64,000 nucleotides of DNA from positions 1,632,001 to 1,696,000 of the forward strand of contig NZ_CP087719.1 in assembly GCF_020991085.1 (NCBI RefSeq), read 5' to 3'. Below the pieces are notes generated by a model that had not been told where the DNA came from, did not search any database, and saw only the letters and a list, made by a program, of their open reading frames with translations. Every line of letters starts with the position of its first letter. The stretch's first letter is position 1. The stretch is from Roseomonas sp. OT10 (lineage in GTDB: Bacteria > Pseudomonadota > Alphaproteobacteria > Acetobacterales > Acetobacteraceae). Both the position numbers and the translations under genes were made by a program. Positions 27,546 to 35,657 of this stretch are shown piece by piece.

Positions 27546-27662
27546 CCATCCTGGCCGAAGGTCGCAGGATGCAACGGGCTGGCTTTGGCGCAGACGTCCG
27601 GGCCATGGCGGCCTCGTGACGGCCGCGTCCGCCCCTCTCGTCCTCAACTCTTGCCGGCGGTC

Positions 27663-27692
27663 CGGGCCACCTGATCTTCGGGCGGTGGCCCG
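27663..27692 (-). terminator. Hairpin at the end of the OPX gene
   Basis: CGGGCCACC (27663-27671) and GGTGGCCCG (27684-27692) form a perfect 9-bp stem with a 12-base loop, directly after the stop of the leftward OPX gene. No T-run follows on the minus strand, so this is a hairpin-only candidate. Confidence 0.45.
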
Positions 27693-27697
27693 CCGCG

Positions 27698-28888
27698 TCA
27701 GTTCACGGCGGAGCGGATCGACGAGCTGCTGGTGGCGCCCGGCAGGATCAGGTTGAGGAACTTCGAGAGCTGCGTCGCCGGGGCATTGGAGGTGAACATC
27801 ACGTCCCCGTGGCGCATCGGGAAGCGGTTCGCCATGAAGAACGCCCCCGGATTCAGGAAGTCCGCCTGGTAGACGGTGGGCACGGGCTCCGTGACCTCGG
27901 GCGGCAGGCTCAGCCCCGCGTTGCGCAGCATCTGCGGCGTCTCGTAGCGGAACAGGAACACGGCCTGCGGGTCGGCCCGGTCATCCGTCAGCCCGCCCGC
28001 GCGCCCCACCGCATCGGCCATGCTTAGCCGCGTGTCGTCGAAGGAGAAGCGGCGGTTGATCTGGCTGACCGAGTTGGTCTGGCCCATCGCGCCCAGCGCC
28101 GTGAAGTAGCGCGGCTCGCGCGTCACCACGATGACGTCGCCCGGACGCAGGGCGATGTTCTGCTCCGGGTCGACACCGATCTCGCCCAGCAGGGCGCGCT
28201 CGATCCGGCCGCCGCGCTGCAGCGTCACCATCGTCTCATAGGCGGGGAACTTCGGGCCGCCGGCGCGGGCGATGGCGCTCAGCAGCCGGTCGCCCTGCGG
28301 GTCCAGCGGGAAGCGCTGGGAATTCATGACCTCGCCGAGCACGCTGATGTTGTTCGACCGCCGCTCGGTCAGCGTGACCACCGCCTGCGGCTCCAGCGCG
28401 CGGCGGGAGAGGCGACCCTCGATGGAACGCTGCAGCTGTACCGGCGTCAGGCCGGCGGCGCGGATCGAGCCGCCGAAGGGAACTGTGATGGTGCCGGAGG
28501 CATCCACCTGCTGCGCCGGCAGCTGCACGAAGTTCCCCGACCGCGCGCCGGCATCCGATGGGATGAAGAGCCCGCCCGACTGGCTCTCGAAGATGGTGAC
28601 GGCCACGACGTCGCCGATGCCGATGACCAGGTCCGTCGGCGTGGCGCTGAGCGTGCTGCCGGTGAAGAGCGGCCGCCGCTCCTCCGCTTCCAGGCGCGTG
28701 ATCAGGCGGGGCGTCAGCGGCATCAGCGCATAGGGCACGGAGCTCGCGCCCGGCTCCTCGTAGAGCCGGTACTCCGCGCCGTTCACCATGGTCATCTGCG
28801 TCGGCCCGCTCCGGGGCAGGAAGACGGTGTTGCAACCCGCGGTAGCCAGAGCGCCGAGCAGGGTGGTGATTCGGATCGCCTGGTTCAC
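27698..28888 (-). CDS. Polysaccharide export lipoprotein (OPX, Wza/GumB-like)
   Basis: A 396-residue outer-membrane export protein. A lipoprotein signal ends in a lipobox-like ATAGC (Cys at about residue 19). A poly-saccharide-export domain (IGIGDVVAVTIFESQSGG, ASGTITVPFGGSIRAAGLTP) is followed by SLBB-type repeats (ISVLGEVMNSQRFPL, LRPGDVIVV, and a late MRHGDVMFTSN). It would form the outer-membrane channel for the EPS of locus 1, opposite the Wzz/BY-kinase protein. It is transcribed leftward, toward repeat copy A, and divergently from the SDR at 29129. Confidence 0.92.
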   Translation of the reverse strand: MNQAIRITTLLGALATAGCNTVFLPRSGPTQMTMVNGAEYRLYEEPGASSVPYALMPLTPRLITRLEAEERRPLFTGSTLSATPTDLVIGIGDVVAVTIFESQSGGLFIPSDAGARSGNFVQLPAQQVDASGTITVPFGGSIRAAGLTPVQLQRSIEGRLSRRALEPQAVVTLTERRSNNISVLGEVMNSQRFPLDPQGDRLLSAIARAGGPKFPAYETMVTLQRGGRIERALLGEIGVDPEQNIALRPGDVIVVTREPRYFTALGAMGQTNSVSQINRRFSFDDTRLSMADAVGRAGGLTDDRADPQAVFLFRYETPQMLRNAGLSLPPEVTEPVPTVYQADFLNPGAFFMANRFPMRHGDVMFTSNAPATQLSKFLNLILPGATSSSSIRSAVN

Positions 28889-29128
28889 GGTCTACGCTCT
28901 CCATTTCAAGCCGTTCACGCGGGCCAGACAGCCCGGTGCCGGCCGTAAGGTTACACTGTCGCTCCAGCGGCTGGGAGGGCGTGCCGTATTTGCGACGCCT
29001 CCGGGCAGGGCGGCTGCGCCCCGGCGTGTCCCCCGCGCCACACCTGCATGCGCGGCCGGCGCAACAGCCTCTGCACTGGCCGGCGCGCCGGCGCGGGCGT
29101 AGGTATCCGGCGGAGCAAGGGGGCCAGG

Positions 29129-29869
29129 ATGGGCGCGCCGCGCAGGATCATGCTGCTGACCGGGGCGAGCCGCGGGATCGGCCACGCCACGGTCAAACGC
29201 TTCCAGGCGGAGGGGTGGCGGATCATGACCGTCTCCCGCCAGCCCTTTTCCGAGGAGTGCCGCTGGCCGGAGGCGCGGGAGAACCACCTTCAGGCCGATC
29301 TCTCCGATCCGGTGGCGGTGGGCGAGCTGATCGCCCTGGTGCGGCAGCGCCTGCCGGACGGGCAGTTGCATGCGCTGGTCAACAATGCCGGCATCTCGCC
29401 GAAGGGGCCGGGCGGCTCCCGCCTCGGCGTGCTGGCCACCGACTACGCCGCCTGGAACGCCGTCTTCAACGTCAACCTCTTCTCCATCGCCCTGCTGGCG
29501 CGGGGGCTGTTCGAGGAGCTGAAGGCGGCGCGCGGCAACATCGTCAACGTCACCTCCATCGTCGGCTCGCGCGTGCATCCCTTCGCCGGCGCCGCCTATG
29601 CCTGTTCCAAGGCCGCGCTGAACGCGCTGACGCGGGAGATGGCGCATGAGTTCGGCGGCCACGGCATCCGGGTCAACGCCATCGCCCCGGGCGAGATCCG
29701 CACGGCGATCCTCTCGCCCGGCACGGAGGAGATCGTGGACCGGCAGATCCCGATGCACCGGCTGGGCGAGCCGGCGGAGGTGGCGGAGACGATCCTGTTC
29801 CTCTGCTCCGGCGCCTCCTCCTACATCAACGGTGCCGAGATCCACATCAACGGCGGCCAGCACGTCTGA
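29129..29869 (+). CDS. Short-chain dehydrogenase/reductase
   Basis: A 246-residue classical SDR with TGASRGIGH (cofactor loop), VNNAGIS, the catalytic YACSK near residue 160, and NAIAPGEIRT with a C-terminal SSYINGAEIHINGG. ATG 29129 is preceded by AAGGGGG. It probably forms a pair with the next gene 105 bp downstream. The role in EPS or small-molecule metabolism cannot be decided. Confidence 0.87.
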   Translation: MGAPRRIMLLTGASRGIGHATVKRFQAEGWRIMTVSRQPFSEECRWPEARENHLQADLSDPVAVGELIALVRQRLPDGQLHALVNNAGISPKGPGGSRLGVLATDYAAWNAVFNVNLFSIALLARGLFEELKAARGNIVNVTSIVGSRVHPFAGAAYACSKAALNALTREMAHEFGGHGIRVNAIAPGEIRTAILSPGTEEIVDRQIPMHRLGEPAEVAETILFLCSGASSYINGAEIHINGGQHV

Positions 29870-29974
29870 CCGGGGCCTGGGGGCGGGGCTGGCCCGCCCT
29901 GGCACGATCGGTGCAGGAAGGCGCGCAGCCCCCGCTCCGCCGCGCGCGGAGTCGCTTCATCCGGAGAGAGGCCC

Positions 29975-30940
29975 ATGACCCAGGCGCACCGCGTCGCCGC
30001 CACGCCCCAGACGGTGCGCTTCGGCGCCTTCGACGCCGCCTTCCCGCCGGTGGCGAGCATCGCGCCGGGCGAGCTGGTGGTGCTGGAATGCGTCTCCGGC
30101 GCCCCGGAGATCATGCCGAAGCCGGAGAGCGGGATGGTGGTGCCGCCGCCGCTGGCGGCGATCCACGCCGCCGACCCGCCCCGGATGGGGCCGCACATCA
30201 TCACCGGCCCCGTCGAGGTGAAGGGCGCCGAGCCCGGCGACATGCTGCGCGTGGACATCGAGCGGATCGAGCTTGGCGCGGACTGGGGCTTCTGCGGCTT
30301 CCGCCCGCTCTTCGGCACGCTGCCGGAGGACTTCCCCTATGCGCGCATGCTGCACATCCCCGTGGACCGCGAGGCGCGCACCTGCCGCCTGCCGATGGGG
30401 GAGGGGATCACCCTGCCGCTCTCACCCTTCTTCGGAGTGATGGGCGTGGCGCCGCCCCCCGAGTGGGGCCGCATCAGCACGAAGGAGCCGCGCGCGCATG
30501 GCGGCAACCTGGACAACAAGGAGATCGGCGAGGGTGCGACGCTGTTCCTGCCGGTGCATGTGCCGGGCGCGATGTTCAGCGCGGGCGACGGGCACGGCGT
30601 GCAGGGCGACGGCGAGGTCTGCATCAACGCGCTGGAGATGTGCCTGACCGGGCACTTCCGACTCGGGCTGGAGAAGGGCGGCGGCAAGGCCGACCCGATC
30701 CTGCGCTTCCCGCGTGCGGAGACGGCGACGCACTTCATCACCATGGGGCTGAACGAGGATCTGGACCTCGCGATGAAGCAGGCGCTGCGCGAGATGATCG
30801 CCTTCATCAGCGCGCGCGCGAACCTGTCCGCCGCCGATGCCTATCAGTTCTGCTCGCTCGCGGTGGATTTCCACGTGACGCAGACCGTGAACGGCGAGAA
30901 GGGCGTGCACGGCATGCTGCGCAAGGGCCTGCTGTTCTGA
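29975..30940 (+). CDS. Acetamidase/formamidase family protein
   Basis: A 321-residue FmdA/AmdA-type protein. VEVKGAEPGDMLRVDI is the typical early motif, followed by GGNLDNKEIGEGATLFLPVH and FSAGDGHGVQGDGEVC, the latter holding the His/Asp residues expected at the metal-dependent amidase site. It would hydrolyse a short-chain amide to acid plus ammonia in the cytoplasm. GGAGAGAGG lies just before ATG 29975. It is shorter than fungal formamidases but close to bacterial 310-320 residue forms. Confidence 0.9.
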   Translation: MTQAHRVAATPQTVRFGAFDAAFPPVASIAPGELVVLECVSGAPEIMPKPESGMVVPPPLAAIHAADPPRMGPHIITGPVEVKGAEPGDMLRVDIERIELGADWGFCGFRPLFGTLPEDFPYARMLHIPVDREARTCRLPMGEGITLPLSPFFGVMGVAPPPEWGRISTKEPRAHGGNLDNKEIGEGATLFLPVHVPGAMFSAGDGHGVQGDGEVCINALEMCLTGHFRLGLEKGGGKADPILRFPRAETATHFITMGLNEDLDLAMKQALREMIAFISARANLSAADAYQFCSLAVDFHVTQTVNGEKGVHGMLRKGLLF

Positions 30941-30957
30941 GGCGTCCCACCGTTCGG

Positions 30958-30962
30958 GAGTC
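30958..30962. promoter_or_regulatory. GANTC methylation site upstream of gcrA
   Basis: GAGTC, a CcrM target sequence, about 130 bases before the gcrA start. In alphaproteobacteria such sites in promoters can tie transcription to chromosome replication. One site alone is weak evidence. Confidence 0.35.
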
Positions 30963-30986
30963 GGTCTTCTCCCCAGGTTCCACAAC

Positions 30987-30995
30987 CTGTCCACA
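30987..30995. promoter_or_regulatory. DnaA-box-like site upstream of gcrA
   Basis: CTGTCCACA matches 7 of 9 positions of TTATCCACA. A poorer second match (GGTTCCACA, 30976-30984) lies next to it. In Caulobacter, DnaA is known to promote gcrA transcription, so the position, about 100 bases before the start, makes sense. Confidence 0.4.
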
Positions 30996-31091
30996 GTTTT
31001 TGCGGGTGCCGAACGGCGCCCGCATCTTGTGGGAAGCTGGCGTGTTCACCTACCGTATCTAGTGGCTGCTGGATACGGAGGAGCCCCCGAC

Positions 31092-31598
31092 ATGGAGTGG
31101 ACCGCCGAAGCGATCGAGACCCTTCAGGCCCTGTGGGCGGAAGGACATTCCACGGCAGAGATCGGCCGCCGCATGGGAATCTCGAAGAACGCGGTGGTGG
31201 GGAAGGCGCATCGCCTGAACCTCGCCGCGCGCCCAAGCCCGATCCGACGTGAAGGCGAGCAGGCGGGCACCGAGTCGCCACGTCGCGTGGCAACACCGGC
31301 GCCGGCTCCCGCCGCGGAAGCACCGGTTCGTGCGCCGGCCGCTCCACGCCCGGCCGCGTCGCCGCGTCCTCAGCCCGCCGCGCCGCCCGCGCCGCGTGCC
31401 CCGGTCGCGCCCCCTGCGCCGGTGGTGCGGCCGTTCCAGCGCGTGGGCGCGCGCACCTGCTGCTGGCCGATCGGCGAGCCCGGCACGCCGGAGTTCCGCT
31501 TCTGCACGGCGGAGGCCGCGGGGGGGCGTCCCTACTGCGCGGAGCACGCGGCCATCGCTTATGTGAAGGCGCGCGACCGTCGCGAGGACGCGGCCTGA
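31092..31598 (+). CDS. gcrA: Cell-cycle regulator GcrA
   Basis: A 168-residue GcrA homologue. The N-terminal helix-turn-helix domain starts MEWTAEAIETLQALWAEGHS and continues with IGRRMGISKNAVVGKAHRL. A Pro/Ala-rich linker (about 70-120) leads to the C-terminal Cys/His block RTCCWPIGEPGTPEFRFC with YCAEHAAIAY. GcrA binds sigma-70 and GANTC-methylated promoters and controls cell-cycle genes in alphaproteobacteria. It is a good lineage marker. The upstream region holds a GANTC site and DnaA-like boxes. It converges with phnE, 42 bp downstream. Confidence 0.95.
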   Translation: MEWTAEAIETLQALWAEGHSTAEIGRRMGISKNAVVGKAHRLNLAARPSPIRREGEQAGTESPRRVATPAPAPAAEAPVRAPAAPRPAASPRPQPAAPPAPRAPVAPPAPVVRPFQRVGARTCCWPIGEPGTPEFRFCTAEAAGGRPYCAEHAAIAYVKARDRREDAA

Positions 31599-31640
31599 AC
31601 GGACTCCGGCGCGGCGCTCCGTAGGCGGCGCACCGGCCCT

Positions 31641-32489
31641 TTACGTGACCGCGGCGTCGCGCTGCCCGATCAGGCGGCGGCGGATGCGGCCGGAGATGGC
31701 GTCGATCACCGCCACGGTGACGACCATCAGCAGGATGATGAAGGCCACCTCGTCCCAGTGGCGCACGCGGATGCGCTCGGCGATCTGCAAGCCGATGCCG
31801 CCCGCGCCGACCACGCCGAGCACGGCCGCCGAGCGGGTGTTGCTCTCGAAGAAGTAGAGCGCCTGGGCCAGCATCACCGGCAGCACCTGCGGCCAGAGGC
31901 CCCAGCGGATCGCGGCCAGCCGCGAGCCGCCCGCCGCCACGACGCCTTCCGCCTGCCGCGACTCGGCGTTCTCGATCGCCTCGGCGAAGAGCTTGGCCAG
32001 CACGGCGGTGTCGGAGGTGACGATCGCCAGCACCCCGGCCAGCGGCCCGAGTCCCACCGCGCGCACATAGGCCAGCGCCCAGATGAGCTGGTCCACCCCG
32101 CGCACCCCGTCGAAGACCCGGCGCAGCGAGAAGCGCAGCAGCGTCACCGTCACCACGTTGCGCGCGCCGAGGAAGCCCAGCGGCACGGCCAGCACCGCCG
32201 CGATGACGCTGCCCAGGAAGGCCATGGCGATGCTCTCCGCCAGGCCCTTGAGGATGTCGCCCCACAGCTCGCCGGGCGAGGGCGGGATCATCAGCCGCAC
32301 GATCACCCACAGGCCGGAGAGCCCGTTCCAGATCCGTGTGGGCGAGACGTCGAACCACCACAGTGCCCAGCCCAGCCAGGCGAGGAAGCCCAGCGCGCCC
32401 AGCCTTCGCAGCAGGCGCGTGCGCCCCGTGGCGCCGAAGGCCGCCGGCAGCGCCGCGCGCCAGCGGGCGACGTCGCTTGCCCCGCTCAT
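31641..32489 (-). CDS. phnE: Phosphonate ABC transporter permease PhnE (second)
   Basis: A 282-residue inner-membrane permease of the PhnE family. AVPLGFLGARN follows the second helix, and the binding-protein-dependent loop is EGVVAAGGSRLAAIRWGLWPQVLPV, carrying the EAA-type coupling segment. ESNTRSAAVLGVVGAGGIG near the end is the family hallmark. It overlaps the upstream permease gene by four bases (ATGA). The two permeases would form the membrane channel with PhnC. It is the last gene of a leftward operon. Confidence 0.9.
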   Translation of the reverse strand: MSGASDVARWRAALPAAFGATGRTRLLRRLGALGFLAWLGWALWWFDVSPTRIWNGLSGLWVIVRLMIPPSPGELWGDILKGLAESIAMAFLGSVIAAVLAVPLGFLGARNVVTVTLLRFSLRRVFDGVRGVDQLIWALAYVRAVGLGPLAGVLAIVTSDTAVLAKLFAEAIENAESRQAEGVVAAGGSRLAAIRWGLWPQVLPVMLAQALYFFESNTRSAAVLGVVGAGGIGLQIAERIRVRHWDEVAFIILLMVVTVAVIDAISGRIRRRLIGQRDAAVT

Positions 32490-33388
32490 GCGCGCCGCCC
32501 GATCAGGACGTGGCGCAGGCGTTCGCTGGTCAGGTCGATCAGCATCACCGCTAGCACGATCAGGAGGACGATGGCGCTGATCTCCTCGTAGTAGTTGGAG
32601 GAGATCACCGTATACAGCTCCTCCCCGATGCCGCCCGCGCCGACGAAGCCGATCACGCTCGCGCCGCGCACGTTGATCTCGAAGCGCAGCAGCACGTAGC
32701 TGACGACGTTGGGCGCGACCTGCGGCAGGATGGCCCAGCGGCAGGCCTGGGCCCAGGTGCCGCCCGCCGCGCGCACGCCCTCCCAGGGCCCCATCTCCGC
32801 ATTCTCGATCGCCTCGGCGAAGAGCTTGCCCAGCGCGCCGGCCGTGTGCAGGGCGATGGCCAGGATGCCGGCCAGCGCGCCGACGCCGAAGGCCCAGACC
32901 AGGATCAGCGCGTAGACCAGCTCCGGCACCGTCCGCACCGCCTCCAGCCCGCGCCGCGCGAGCTGGTAGGAGAGGGGGCCCGGCGAGAGGTTGCGCGCGG
33001 CGAGGAAGGCGAGCGGCAGCGCCGCCACCGTGCCGGCCAGCGTGGCCAGCGCCGCCATGTTCGCCGTCTCGAACAGCAGCCACAGCCACTTGTCGAGGCG
33101 GTAGAACCAGAAGGCGAGGCTGCCCTCCGTCTTGGGCCCCGAGAGCAGCGAATCCCAGCGCAGCTCGGGCGCGATGCGGGCGAAGTACTCGCCCACGCGC
33201 GGCAGCCCGGCGGCGAGCGCGTGCCAGTGGAACTCGCTGACCTGCGCCGCGAGGTAGAGGGCGGGCAGCAGCACGGCGAGGGAGGCCAGCCAGGCGAGGC
33301 GGTGCCGGCGGCGGGCGGCGCGGAAGGCCGCCTCGCCGCGCCGGACCGCCTCGGCCGCAGCCGGGGCGGTCGCGCTCAACGCCGGCAT
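32486..33388 (-). CDS. phnE: Phosphonate ABC transporter permease PhnE (first)
   Basis: A 300-residue permease homologous to the following one. It has LPLAFLAARNLSPGPLSY, EGVRAAGGTWAQACRWAILPQ (coupling loop) and VRGASVIGFVGAGGIGEEL. An N-terminal cytoplasmic segment of about 35 residues precedes the first helix. ATG 33388 opens the segment that continues into the conserved core; the longer frame upstream is Pro-rich and unlikely. Two phnE genes in tandem are common in phn-type operons. Confidence 0.9.
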   Translation of the reverse strand: MPALSATAPAAAEAVRRGEAAFRAARRRHRLAWLASLAVLLPALYLAAQVSEFHWHALAAGLPRVGEYFARIAPELRWDSLLSGPKTEGSLAFWFYRLDKWLWLLFETANMAALATLAGTVAALPLAFLAARNLSPGPLSYQLARRGLEAVRTVPELVYALILVWAFGVGALAGILAIALHTAGALGKLFAEAIENAEMGPWEGVRAAGGTWAQACRWAILPQVAPNVVSYVLLRFEINVRGASVIGFVGAGGIGEELYTVISSNYYEEISAIVLLIVLAVMLIDLTSERLRHVLIGRRA

Positions 33389-33510
33389 GCGGCGGGGCGG
33401 CGAGGGATATCCGTGGGGTTCAGCGCCGTCTCCTCGGCTGGCCGGGCCGGGGCAGGATGGCATGGGCACCGGGAAGCGTCACCGCGCGGACGGGCCGCGA
33501 CCCCCGCCGG

Positions 33511-34521
33511 TCAGCCACGCCGCCGCGCGGCCGCTTCCTCGCGGCGGAGGTCGATCATGAGCTGGTACTGCGCGTGCCGCACCTCGCGGTAGCCCGCGCC
33601 GGCGCCGCGCTCGATCTGGCGGTAGATGTCGGGATGCGCCGCCGGCAGGGCCAGGTGGAACAGCCGGAGGTCCTCCTTGCAGGCATCGGGCAACGCGCTG
33701 CGCGCCATCAGCGGGCCGTAGGGGACCGGTTCGCTCTGCCAGACCACGCGCAGGTCGCGCATGTCCAGCATGCCCTTCTCCACCATCGCCCGCAGGTTGC
33801 CGCGGGTATAGCCGGTCGCGGGGTCGCCCTGGCCGCTGGCCCAGGTGACGGTGGCGTCGTACTGCCGGCCCAGCACGGCGACCACCGCCTGCTCGTGCCC
33901 GCCCGCGAAGCCCGTGCGGCCGAAATACCGCCCCGGCTCCGGGTCGATCCCCTGCCGCCGCAGCGCGAAGCGCGGGACGAGATAGCCGGAGGCGGAGTTC
34001 GGGTCGGGCCAGGCGAGGGACTTCCCCCGCATCCCGGCGAGGTCGGCGATGCCGGAATCCGCCCGCACGACCATGACGCCAACATAGCCGATGGAGCCGT
34101 CCGCCTCCTCCGTCACCACCAGCGGCTCGACCCCGCCCTCCGTGTCGATCCAGGCGGCGGCGTAGACGGCGGGGCTGACGGTGGCGATGTCGAGCTGCCC
34201 GGCCGAGAAGGCCTGGACGATGCCGGCGTAGTCGGCGGCCGGGTAGAGGCGCACGGGGATGCGGAAGGTCTCGGCCAGCAGCGCGCGGTACGCCTCGTAG
34301 CGGCCGAGCCGGTCCGCCTCGTTCTCGCCGCCCAGCAGGCCGAGGCGCAGTACCGGCACCTCGCGCGCCCAGTCGCGCGGGCCGGCGGCGGGGAAGGCGA
34401 GGCCGGGATCGGCCGAGCGGCGCTGCGCCAGGGCCGGCAGGGCGGGGGCGGCCAGGCTGGGGGCAACCAGCGTGGGCGCGGCCAGCGCGGCGGCGAGCAG
34501 GGCGCGGCGGGGGAGGGCCAT
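33511..34521 (-). CDS. phnD: PhnD-like periplasmic binding protein, second copy
   Basis: A 336-residue binding protein with an Ala-rich signal peptide (about residues 1-32, MALPRRALLAAALAAP) and the PhnD fold. It shares most of its length with the adjacent upstream copy (GGENEADRLGRYEAYR, RLYPAADYAGIVQAFS, FAGGHEQAVVAVLGRQYDA, RGNLRAMVEKGMLDMRDLR). Pocket segments differ: VSPAVYAAAW here against MGAAAFAGVW there, and DPNSASGY against DPNSTSGY. It begins 5 bp after the first copy stops. The ligand may differ from that of the first copy. Confidence 0.88.
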   Translation of the reverse strand: MALPRRALLAAALAAPTLVAPSLAAPALPALAQRRSADPGLAFPAAGPRDWAREVPVLRLGLLGGENEADRLGRYEAYRALLAETFRIPVRLYPAADYAGIVQAFSAGQLDIATVSPAVYAAAWIDTEGGVEPLVVTEEADGSIGYVGVMVVRADSGIADLAGMRGKSLAWPDPNSASGYLVPRFALRRQGIDPEPGRYFGRTGFAGGHEQAVVAVLGRQYDATVTWASGQGDPATGYTRGNLRAMVEKGMLDMRDLRVVWQSEPVPYGPLMARSALPDACKEDLRLFHLALPAAHPDIYRQIERGAGAGYREVRHAQYQLMIDLRREEAAARRRG

Positions 34522-34526
34522 CCCGC

Positions 34527-35546
34527 TCAGTTCCGCCGCCGCCGCTCCGCCGCCTCCTCCCGTCGCAGCGCGATCGGCAGGGCGTAGTCCTCCACCGTCA
34601 CGGTGCGGAAGCCCGCGCCGCCGCCGCGCTCGATCTGGCGGTAGATGTCGGGATGCGCGGCGGGCAGGGCGAGGAGGAAGTCCGTCATGTCCGCCTTGAA
34701 CGCCGCCGGCAGGTCGGCGCGGGCGGCGACCGGCCCGGTGGGGATGATGCCGGAGCGCCAGATCACGCGCAGGTCGCGCATGTCCAGCATCCCCTTGTCC
34801 ACCATGGCGCGCAGGTTGCCGCGGTTGAAGCCCTTCTCCGGGTCGCCCTGGGCCGAGGCCCAGGTGCAGGCCGCGTCGTACTGGCGCTGCAGCACGGCGA
34901 CCACCGCCTGCTCGTGCCCGCCGCCGAAGCCCGTGCGGCTGAAGAACTGGCCGCCCTCGGTCGGGATACCCTGGGCGCGCAGCGCGGCGCGGGGCGCGAA
35001 ATAGCCGGAGGTGGAGTTGGGGTCGGCCCAGGCCAGCGACTTCCCCTTCATGCCGGCGAGGTCGGTGATGCCGGAATCGGCGCGCACCACCATCACCGCG
35101 ACATAGCCGATCGAGCCGTCCTCCTCCTCGGCCGCGACCAGCGGCACCACCGCGCCGTCCGTGTCCATCCACACCCCGGCGAAGGCGGCCGCGCCCATCT
35201 GCGCCACGTCGATCTGCTTCGCCGAGAAGGCCTGGCCGATGCCGGCGAAGTCGGCCGCGGGGTAGAGCCGGACGGGCACCTTGAAGGTCTCCTCCAGCAG
35301 CCGGCGATAGCCGTCGTAGCGGCCCAGCCGGTCCGCCTCGTTCTCGCCGCCCGAGATGCCGATGCGCAGGGTGGGGATCTGCGCCGCCCAGTCGCGCCGC
35401 CCGGCGGCGGGGAAGGGGATGCCGTCGGCCGTGCGCCGCGCCGCGGGCTGGGCGAGGGCGCTCCCGGTCAGGTCGCGTCCGGCGAGCGCCAGGGCCGCGC
35501 CGGCAACGAGCAGCCGACGGCGGGTGGGGGCGAAGGGCAGGGGCAT
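34527..35546 (-). CDS. phnD: PhnD-like periplasmic phosphonate-binding protein, first copy
   Basis: A 339-residue protein. The N-terminus TRRRLLVAGAALALAG looks like a Tat or Sec signal with twin Arg. PhnD features follow: LRIGISGGENEADRLGRY, IGQAFSAKQIDVAQMG, DPNSTSGYFAPRAAL (the Ser/Thr block that holds the phosphonate in this family) and HPDIYRQIERGGGAGF. AAGGAGG precedes ATG 35546. It delivers ligand to PhnE/PhnC. No C-P lyase (phnG-M) or phosphonatase gene is in the window, so the imported compound might also be phosphite or another phosphonate-like anion. Confidence 0.9.
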   Translation of the reverse strand: MPLPFAPTRRRLLVAGAALALAGRDLTGSALAQPAARRTADGIPFPAAGRRDWAAQIPTLRIGISGGENEADRLGRYDGYRRLLEETFKVPVRLYPAADFAGIGQAFSAKQIDVAQMGAAAFAGVWMDTDGAVVPLVAAEEEDGSIGYVAVMVVRADSGITDLAGMKGKSLAWADPNSTSGYFAPRAALRAQGIPTEGGQFFSRTGFGGGHEQAVVAVLQRQYDAACTWASAQGDPEKGFNRGNLRAMVDKGMLDMRDLRVIWRSGIIPTGPVAARADLPAAFKADMTDFLLALPAAHPDIYRQIERGGGAGFRTVTVEDYALPIALRREEAAERRRRN

Positions 35547-35657
35547 GGCGGGCCTCCTTGAGCCGGCAGGACGGGGCGCCGGCGGGACGGACAGGCCGGG
35601 AAGATAGGCACGGCGGCGGCGGCCGGTCAGCCGGCCCCGTCGCGGGGCAGCGCCGCT

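Larger units (their letters stand above)
26951..27697. other. 747-bp gene-free region between two EPS genes
   Basis: Contains the terminator at 26976-27013, repeat copy A (27141-27545) and a hairpin at 27663-27692 at the end of the OPX gene. Short frames here have no Shine-Dalgarno. The best one (ATG at 27416) starts inside a hairpin and is frameshifted in the other repeat copy, so no protein gene is called. Confidence 0.7.

Noticed and set aside
27176-27619. Possible protein gene inside repeat copy A, with a similar frame in copy B
   Set aside because: Both frames read alike from the ATG in the hairpin (MAPRR, then DPVSGCPAAALIGSRARR) but a one-base length difference shifts them afterwards, there is no Shine-Dalgarno, and the stems explain the conservation.
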